The translations under genes and the position numbers were made by a program. From contig NC_072459.1 of the NCBI RefSeq assembly GCF_027596085.1, forward strand, positions 20,604,555-20,668,554: a stretch of 64,000 nucleotides of DNA. The letters run 5' to 3'. This DNA comes from Anoplopoma fimbria. Its lineage: Eukaryota; Chordata; Actinopteri; Perciformes; Anoplopomatidae. The notes under the pieces were generated by a model. The model did no database searches. It saw nothing but the letters and a program-made list of their open reading frames with translations, and was not told the origin of the DNA. Shown piece after piece: positions 48,591-64,000 of this stretch (position 1 is the stretch's first letter; the number at the start of each line of letters is the position of its first letter).

Positions 48591-49330
48591 CACCTGGATG
48601 AATCCAGGACTCTTAGGTGAATGATTGAATATCCCCTCATCTCCTCCTCCTTCTTCACCCTCCTCCCTACCATGCTCTCTGGCTCCGAGCCGGGAGGTCA
48701 AAGGGAGAGCCCGGCGTCGGGCCCTGTCCAGGGTCAGGGACGCTCGGCTTCGGAGCAGGAGAGGACGGAGCCGAGGCCCCTACCGGCACCGAGCTCCGCT
48801 AATGAAGGGCCGGGCGGCCGGGAGGCCCTCGGGTCATGCAGACCACGGTTTAATTGGGCCGACGAGATGCAGCGTATAGGCCTGTCAGAGGTCAGGGGCC
48901 ACAGGGGCAGATCGGGCTGCTGCTGGGCATTCTGGGTCAGAAAGAAGAAGAGACCTTCATCACGAGTTTGTTTAACTTTTATCAAGTAAAAGATATTTAC
49001 AAGCGATGGAGAAAACTCGTATTCCGGGCATTCATAAAGGTTGAAATCATTGAGATGAAACATTTCAATGTTGGTTTGGAAAAACAAAACGTAGACGCCA
49101 AGGATTTATCATAACAAAAAAACCCAAAAACAAATAATGCATTTCACCGTGCCAGAGTTTTGATTATTTGGCTTTAGGATTTGGACTTTAGAGCAAAGCT
49201 CACTTTCACCTCCATTGTTTCTCTCGTAAAGCCAGACGAGGTGGCCCGAATAAAAAACGAAAACACATTCTTCTAATTGCTCTGTAATTCTAATTGCAGG
49301 CATTTTATTTGCCTTTCGTTTTAGAGATTT
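48590..49330. promoter_or_regulatory. CpG-rich patch and complex sequence in intron 1
   Basis: 48660-48880 is clearly CpG-rich against its surroundings, then repeat-free sequence runs to 49330 with TAATTG motifs at 49273 and 49291. Candidate intronic enhancer or minor promoter. The long frames over the GC patch show no recognisable protein. Confidence 0.3.
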
Positions 49331-49334
49331 ACTT

Positions 49335-51239
49335 TGTGGGCAGGCAGGATGAACCCCTGCTAGTGGGTTTTTTAAGTCTGAATGTTTTTTTTATTTATTT
49401 GCAACATGTTAATGTGTAAGAAAATAGAATAGAAGTGTGCAGCATGTATTTTCTGATAATTGGCATCCATGTAGGCCTGCAGTGTTACATTGGCCTACAC
49501 TGAAGTGGTTTAAAAATAAAATGAAAAAACTAATTCTGATCAACATTATTAGACCTAAATTAAATTTATAATATTGTTTATAGATCCATTTTTGATAAAA
49601 AAAAACAATAAATAAAAACATATTGAGTTTAAATAATAGTAAAGGAAATAGTATACATTTAAGGATATTCATGTAAAGTGAAAAAGAAAACATAAAGATA
49701 TTAACAATTTAAACGATGGACCCTCCTCCAAAGGCCCACTAATGAATCACTCTATTTTAGCCAGAGTAAAGAGCCTTTTCTCTCCTCACTGAAAGAGTTA
49801 ATCTGAAGTTGGCAGCCAACTCCGCAGTCTCGGTCAGACGTGCGGAGAATTGGAAAAAAACAGAAAGGACTTCAAAATCATTTCTTTTGTCTTGTCACAG
49901 ACTGTTTGGATTCTGATGAGGGATTCAGTTTTTTGTAGCACCTTTTAAAAATTGAAATCGACGCTTTTGCAACGGAAAAACGTTTTTTTTAAGGGGGGGG
50001 CTTAGATATCAATATTTATGAAAATATAACAGCACACATTTCAATATTTATGTTATATTGTATATTTATTTTTTAGATAGACCGACGTTGATTTTCTTTA
50101 TAGTAAAGACGAATATGATAACACATGTCCAGGCTTCAGCAGTAATGGGTCATTCAGGGCCTCAGAGGAAAGCTCGTTCATTTGACTGCTCACACAACCT
50201 TTCCACTTCATATTTCCATGTATTTCGGGTCTCCTCTCCCTGTGTTAAATTACGTCGGGTTTTTAGTAACGGTTTAACACAGTTGTGTCGCTTTTGGGAA
50301 TGCCAGCTCGTCTTTTCTTTTTCTTTTTTTTACGTCCCATGTTATTCCTGGCAGACTCCGTAGATGATGTCTTCACTCGTTTTTTTGAGTATATTTCAAG
50401 TGCCCTCTGAGAAATGACAGGCAATGGGGGGGGAGGAAAAAGTGACGCTGCATTTTTAATTGTTTTGGCTGAGTTTTTCCGTCGTATTAATAACGGAGTC
50501 TGGATGCTATTTGAGGGAATTAGCCAGAAAAAAGAACACGTTGGTGGAAAAATAATCAAGGACTTTTGGGCGGTCAATTAACTTAATTTTTTTTGGCCTG
50601 AAATGTGACCCATAATGCATCACATGCAGAGTGGACGCGGTTTTTTATCTTAATGGGACTTTTAAGGTGAGAAAAAAAACCTTCACTCTGGCTGCTAATT
50701 GATAATAAGACCCGGATGTAAAGCTCAGGGCCACGCACCTTGGCTCTTAATTTAATTTCCAGGTAAGAAGAATAACCGACACACACCTTCCATGGTGGGT
50801 TTATGTCTCCATATCCTCAGTAAGCGTACGTTTCAATACAGCTACCTGAACGCAACACGGGCCTAGTCTTCCAGCATGCTCATTTACAGTTCAGCTCACC
50901 CTTTAAAAGAGACTTTAAAATGCTCGTTTCTTTCTCCCACGGCAGCTCGAAATAACTGTCATTTCTGGATGTATTCCTTTTCTTTAAAACCCATGGAAGG
51001 CAAATAGCATAGCCAAGGAAAATGACTTAAACGCCCCCACCCCTTAGCCAAATTCCAGTCACATTTGAATGCTGGTTCATTTGCATGTTGGCAGGGTCAC
51101 CAGCGAGAGACTTCATTTTTGTTATTTTACTGAAAAGCATGAATCACATTCTAGTGATGGTTAAGATTCCCAGATTTTTTTTGGTGTTGCAGGTGTTGAT
51201 GGGAAATATGTTTAACTCTGAAGCCATGTTACTCTCTCA

Positions 51240-51240
<1 letters not shown>
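49335..51240. other. Intron 1, non-coding
   Basis: AT-rich at 49380-49700 and mixed after that. No exon was recognised. Confidence 0.5.

Positions 51241-51241
<1 letters not shown>

Positions 51242-51279
<38 letters not shown>
51242..51279. repeat. (CA)n microsatellite
   Basis: 38-bp CA array. Confidence 0.96.
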
Positions 51280-51280
<1 letters not shown>

Positions 51281-52361
51281 TTTTTTTGGAGTGGGGTGCT
51301 GTTGAGGAACAAGGAGGGGACATTTGTGAATTAGAATGAGCTGAACCGCGGCTCAAATGTTCATTCAGAATGTTTTCATCATCACCATCTTTATTAATTG
51401 TTCAAAATGCCAGAAAGCTTTGGAAAATAAAACAATGTCTGTTATGATTTTCCAGAACCCATTGTCTTTTAAATCGCCCCAAAAGACACCCAGTTTCATC
51501 CTCGTAGCTGGGAAGCCGGCGCTTCAAAACTATTAAGCTATAACCCTAATAGTCGCAGTTAAAATTAAAATAATTGGAGGCAGTCCTCTGTGATATTATT
51601 TGGCAGAGCATGTGAACTAACATTTCTTTAGCTTTTTCTGTTTTTTTTCCCCCTTCACTATCCTCCTTTCTCTGTGATTCAGCACCACTTCTACCTTCAG
51701 ACCAGCTGTGTTTTTTTGTGGAACTTGTGCCACCCTTAATGACGAGGAGCTCAGGAGGGGAGACTCCTGCTGACCATGTATCTGCTGATTTTGCAAAACC
51801 AGGTTTCCCCCTTGAAACCCTGTAACCATTTCTTGCCTCTAAATCATCCCGTCATTGATTTGGTGTCGTTGTTTCTCCCTCTTTTGTTTGCTGTGGTTAA
51901 AAACCCCCCGTGAGCAGCTGCCGGCGGTGGGGTCTGGAGGGATTCTCGAAAGCCGTGTGTCCTCTCTGTGCCAACCCTCTGCCAAGGTGGCATTATGCAA
52001 GCAGGGAGAAGGGAGGAGGGAGGGGGTAAAGATGGAGGCAGGGAGGATTGGTGCAGGAGACGTCTTGCTCCCTTGAACTTTGTCTCCATGTCAGAGTGGA
52101 ACTTGTCTATTTGGCAAATTGCACGGCGTCGGGACGAGGCTGCTCCTACTCCCCCACCTGCTCTCTCTCTCTCTCCCTCCTCCCTTCCTTCTCCCTCCTT
52201 TCTCTTCTCCCTCCCTTTCAGCTCTTGAAGCTAACGCATTGGCTGGGCTACAGGCGTCTGGTTGCCAAATAGGTGGGCCCTACTCACGCTTGGCAAAGGC
52301 TCAAGCAATGGTCGGGGAAGAGAAAACGCAGAGAGGACGAGAGACGGCGAGCGAAAAAACG

Positions 52362-52365
<4 letters not shown>
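51280..52365. other. Intron 1, non-coding, C/T-rich near end
   Basis: No exon. A strong CT-rich block lies at 52145-52220; TTGGC half-sites occur at 52240 and 52290. Confidence 0.4.
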
Positions 52366-52367
<2 letters not shown>

Positions 52368-52392
<25 letters not shown>

Positions 52393-52541
52393 TTGGAGAG
52401 AAAAGGGGGAAAAAAAGAAGCAGCACTCGGCTCTGCCAGCGGTCGCATGCGCTCGTCCAACATTGATTCGGCTCTCTATTTTTTCTGTTTTTTTTTCTCT
52501 TCTTGTCCTCCCTATTCTGTGCTCTGGCCCCCCCATCTGCA

Positions 52542-52592
<51 letters not shown>

Positions 52593-52957
52593 TAGTCTTG
52601 CGCCGCGGCCCAGGGATCAGAACAGACACCACCACACCACTTACACTCTGCCAAGGATTTTTTTTTTTTTGTTGTTGTTGAAGGTTCTTTTTTTTTTTTT
52701 TTTTTTTTTTTTGGGGAAAGCACAAAGGACTGATTTATTTAAAGTGCTTCTATCCCAGTTGTTAATAATGTTTTTCTAACATTAACATTTCTATTTTTTA
52801 CTAGAAAATATTTGTTGTTACATTTTTTGTAAGTTTTTTTGTGATCATAATTCTTTCGCTGGCCGTGGTCCTGCCCCTTAAATCCTGTTGTTTTTTTTAG
52901 TTCTTGTTTTAAACTTTGGCCCACTGTTTTTAGTGAGCAGCATATTCTGCTAATTAT

Positions 52958-53005
<48 letters not shown>

Positions 53006-53125
53006 CCCCCCCCCCCCCCCATCTACTAACTCCACAGCCTGCCAAACCATCCTTTGCTTTACATTGGGGAGCGCGGGAGGAAAAAAAAAAAAAAAAAAGA
53101 ACTGGTGCAGGAGATTTTTTTTTTT
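52368..53125. repeat. Simple-sequence and homopolymer cluster before exon 2
   Basis: GA array (52368-52392), GT array (52547-52589), T runs (52659-52670, about 52688-52712), T42 at 52960-53001 followed by C15 at 53006-53020, A run at about 53081-53098 and T run at about 53115-53127. No exon. Confidence 0.9.
52547..52589. repeat. (GT)n microsatellite upstream of exon 2
   Basis: 43-bp GT array, 1.4 kb before exon 2 and complementary to the CA array just after exon 2. Confidence 0.97.
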
Positions 53126-53129
53126 TTTG

Positions 53130-55020
<1,891 letters not shown>

Positions 55021-55021
55021 T

Positions 55022-55128
<107 letters not shown>

Positions 55129-55129
55129 T

Positions 55130-56925
55130 GGTCTGGAGTTCAATGACAGCTGGCCCGGTCCCAGGTAGTTTAGGAGGCAGTGACAGTAGTTTAGGAGGAC
55201 GCACACAAACACACACACCAGGCCACAACACAACTCACCCAAGCTGCCCCAATCATTGTTGCACTGCTCACACACACACACACTTGAGACTTTTCTGTCT
55301 GCGGCGGCGCGACTTTCCATATTCGGCACAAGTGTTTCCTGCTGTGGCCATGAAGTTAAAATAGAGGCGGCGATAATATTTTGGTGTCATGTGAACACAA
55401 ACCTTTGTGGATTCTCTTGAGGCCAATATGACACATTCAGATGTAAAGGTGGGACTATTTCTGTTTGTTAGGAAAAAATATATATTTATACTATTAATTT
55501 ACTACTTAATTTATGCTTTTCTCTTACCAAATAGCAACACTTAATTAAAATAATAATATTAAATAATATTTAAAAAAAAAAAAAAATATAAAAAAATAAT
55601 ATATATATATATATATATATAAATTCCTGCAATGAAGAGCAGATCAGTTATTCATTGCACATAATTCACTTATCATTTGTTTGTATCGGTGTGCTGTGTG
55701 TCAAACAGTGGCTCTCATGTTTGCTTGTGTGATTTATCAAACTTACACATCAAGACTACTTCAAATTGGATTTACAATATAAAACAATAGAATGTGCAAA
55801 TATATATGTTTTTCCTTTTTCACGGTGAAGCTGCTTGACAGCAGTCGGCCTGCGCTGCGGGTGTTTGCAGGCAGAGTCAGGTCTGTTATCCTGAGTCTCC
55901 AGTACATGGTTCTATCGCCACAGACCACAGCGCTTTCCCCTGTGACGTAGCCCCCCCGCCTCCACCACGCCAGGCTCCTTTCAGCCCCGGCGTGTAACTC
56001 CGCTTGAGCGCACCGGGGCCTTAGTGAGCGCCTCTTCCTGTCCCACAATACACCGTGGTGAAAAACCGCGGCTCAGATTAGCTCCCAGCACGGCGGCCCG
56101 GTGCCCCTCGGAGTAAGTTTTACTTTTTCTTGTCACTGTGTGCCAGACTCCAGCAGCAGCTGTCCCCCTATGCGAATGCTGCACTGGCCTTCATCTGACT
56201 GATCTGTGTGTGCATCACATTTGTGTTTCTTTTTTTTTTCCTTTTGCACATATGTGAGCATTCTTACACAGATCTGTTTCAAAATATGTTTTCCCAGTCG
56301 AGAGTTGACTATAAGCATGTTTTTACAATTGGAAAAAAGCTTGTGGTCCGTCGTAAACGAAGTAGCACTTCCACTAGAAGGGAACAGAGACTTTGGGAAA
56401 TAACTGAAATAAAGCAAATAATAACATCCACTTGTTTAAGCTGGAGTGTTTAGCAGGATGAAGTCTGGGGTTAACCAGAGTTTACAGAAGGACAGGGCAG
56501 ACACTGGCTCCGCTCTAACCTTTGGAGGGTGGCAGCGTTACAGTTTTATTCTTAGCTCCTTTCCAGGGTGTCTGTGTCTTGGCGGAAGCTATCGGTCGCC
56601 AGCGCGCCGGTGATTGGACCGGAGCCGCCTCCCCCCACCGCCCCGCCTGTCCCCGCCGCGGCGTTTCAGTTCTCTCTCTCTTGTCCCCGCTGATGTCACT
56701 GTCGCCAGCTGCAAGGGGCGTGATTGACAGGACAAGAGATCCATCCCCCCCCCCCCCCACTCCGCTGTGTCTGCTTCCCCACAGTACAGTATGTGTCTCT
56801 GCTTTTGTCCAATTATAGACTCGGGTCCTGGGACCGATCACAGCCGCTTTACTCTCATTTGCGGACCTGCTCTGCAGCTGCAAAGTGAGATCCAGATACC
56901 AAAATGTTCTTTGGACAGATACCTG
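55130..56925. other. Intron 2, with two CpG patches
   Basis: AT-rich low complexity at 55545-55622. CpG-enriched patches at 55840-56110 and 56570-56680; the latter has GTGATTGGACCGG, an inverted CCAAT. C run at 56746-56759. No exon 3 was found. Confidence 0.4.
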
Positions 56926-56926
56926 G

Positions 56927-56927
<1 letters not shown>

Positions 56928-56964
<37 letters not shown>

Positions 56965-56990
56965 GCACACACACATACACACACACAAAC
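56928..56990. repeat. (CA)n microsatellite, interrupted
   Basis: CA array with CG and CATA interruptions. Confidence 0.95.
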
Positions 56991-56991
56991 A

Positions 56992-57985
56992 CGCTCACTC
57001 AAATACAGATCACAATATCCTTTTCTTTCCTCTGATTCCGCTGCATCCGATGATGCATGATGATAATGGTTCAGGGATGTTTGAGGAAGTGAGGCCCGCC
57101 AGTTGGCCCCAGATTTTAGAGAGCACCGTTCCGTATTTGTCTGCCGAAGCGTTAGCTCCAGCGTTAGTCACGTTTTGGAGCCGGAGCAGCCTCCACGCAG
57201 CTTTCATTACGTTGAGCTGTAAATGATAAAACAATGTTGCAACCTCCAGGCGGACCAGAGAGGTGCTTGAAAGCGTAACGCATTGCCAGACGGCGGCATA
57301 TCTACCTAAGACATTTACCCAGGTTTTTTGTTTGTTTTTACTGGCAGTCACAAACGACCACCAGCATATCTTTTTAATTGAGGCAAACAAAGGAGTAATG
57401 GACAGGGAGGCTAGACTCATTCTAGTCCATCAAACACACATCTCATCTGGTTCGCCCAATATCCTGAGCATCAAAGGGAGGCGACGTTATCAGATGCAGT
57501 TACAAAATGAAGAGGGGTTTTAATATTAGATCACACCAGCAGTGAGGTTATGTCTGAGTGTTTGCAGTAGGAAGAAAAGAGAGAATCGTAATGATTGAAA
57601 GACAAAAAAGATGTACTTGTCAGTGCTGTCTTTTCCTCGGTCGAGCGTGTTTTCTTGTACGGGGGAAGCAGAGTTGTGCTCCAGCGTTCTGGCACCGGGG
57701 TGCGTAACCCGGGCCGACGAGAGAAAGCCCCGGTGACGAAGGGAGCCGCATTCATCCGGTGTGTAAAAAAATAAAAAAATAAAAAACGCCAGGTCCAACA
57801 CTTTTCAACAAGAACTTTTCAACAATCAACTTTTTTTCTTGCGCTTTTGTTGTCGTTTGAAAATGAATGCGCCCAATAAAGTTTGAGGTTGACGAGACGG
57901 CATCGGTGACAGTTTTTATTTTTTTAGTATGAACTGAGACACAGGGGCCTCCAGCTGCCCCGGCTTGGCTCATAGTTTTTCTAGT
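56992..57985. other. Intron 2, non-coding
   Basis: No exon or known repeat was recognised. Confidence 0.5.
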
Positions 57986-57988
57986 TGT

Positions 57989-64000
<6,012 letters not shown>

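Noticed and set aside
48621..48989. 122-codon frame over the intronic CpG patch
   Set aside because: Looks protein-like in composition but has no recognised domain and no splice context; high GC content lowers stop frequency.
49808..49819. TTGGCAGCCAA as an NFI site
   Set aside because: The half-sites are separated by 1 base, not the 5 needed for an NFI dimer.
52231..52779. Frames of 130-168 codons on both strands before exon 2
   Set aside because: GA, GT and T simple sequence; no protein family resemblance.

Overview
This window looks like a piece of a percomorph-type teleost genome. The sequence is very rich in (CA)n/(TG)n microsatellites, with about twenty arrays of up to roughly 135 bp. 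It carries several dispersed repeats I recognise from spiny-rayed fish. Coding sequence is sparse, in short spliced exons on the + strand. No bacterial, phage, CRISPR, rRNA or tRNA feature was seen.

The only gene I can identify securely is the 5' part of nfix (nuclear factor I/X), on the + strand. Coding exon 1 (25073-25099) encodes MYSPYCLTQ and ends at a GT donor. Exon 2 (54003-54534) is exactly 532 bp, the classic size of the NFI DNA-binding-domain exon, and encodes residues 10-186 of the protein. The intron between them is 28.9 kb. From 54535 to the window end is the start of intron 2; exon 3 and all later exons lie beyond the window. A second, candidate first exon ends at 9355 below a CpG island (about 8200-9130). 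Its last three bases are ATG, directly followed by a GTACGT donor in the right phase to splice to exon 2, which would give an NFI beginning MDEFHPF.

Layout: 1-8200 is upstream DNA with repeats, a 185-200 bp tandem duplication and one candidate orphan exon (3030-3107). 8200-9360 is the candidate distal promoter and first exon. 9360-24490 is non-coding, with decayed dispersed repeats and microsatellites, ending in a nested AT-rich foldback only about 0.6 kb from the start codon. 24490-25770 is the CpG-rich proximal promoter, 5' UTR and exon 1. 25770-54002 is intron 1, which holds a perfect NFI consensus palindrome at 36616-36630, a 34-bp TAGCTAAC minisatellite, several transposon remnants and repeat-poor stretches that may be conserved enhancers. 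54535-64000 is intron 2, with CA/TG arrays next to the exon and otherwise mostly unique sequence.

No wholly new system is evident. The most interesting points are the ATG-at-the-splice-junction alternative first exon, the perfect NFI site inside the gene's own intron (possible autoregulation), two unusual residues in the DNA-binding domain, and complementary TG and CA arrays bracketing exon 2.
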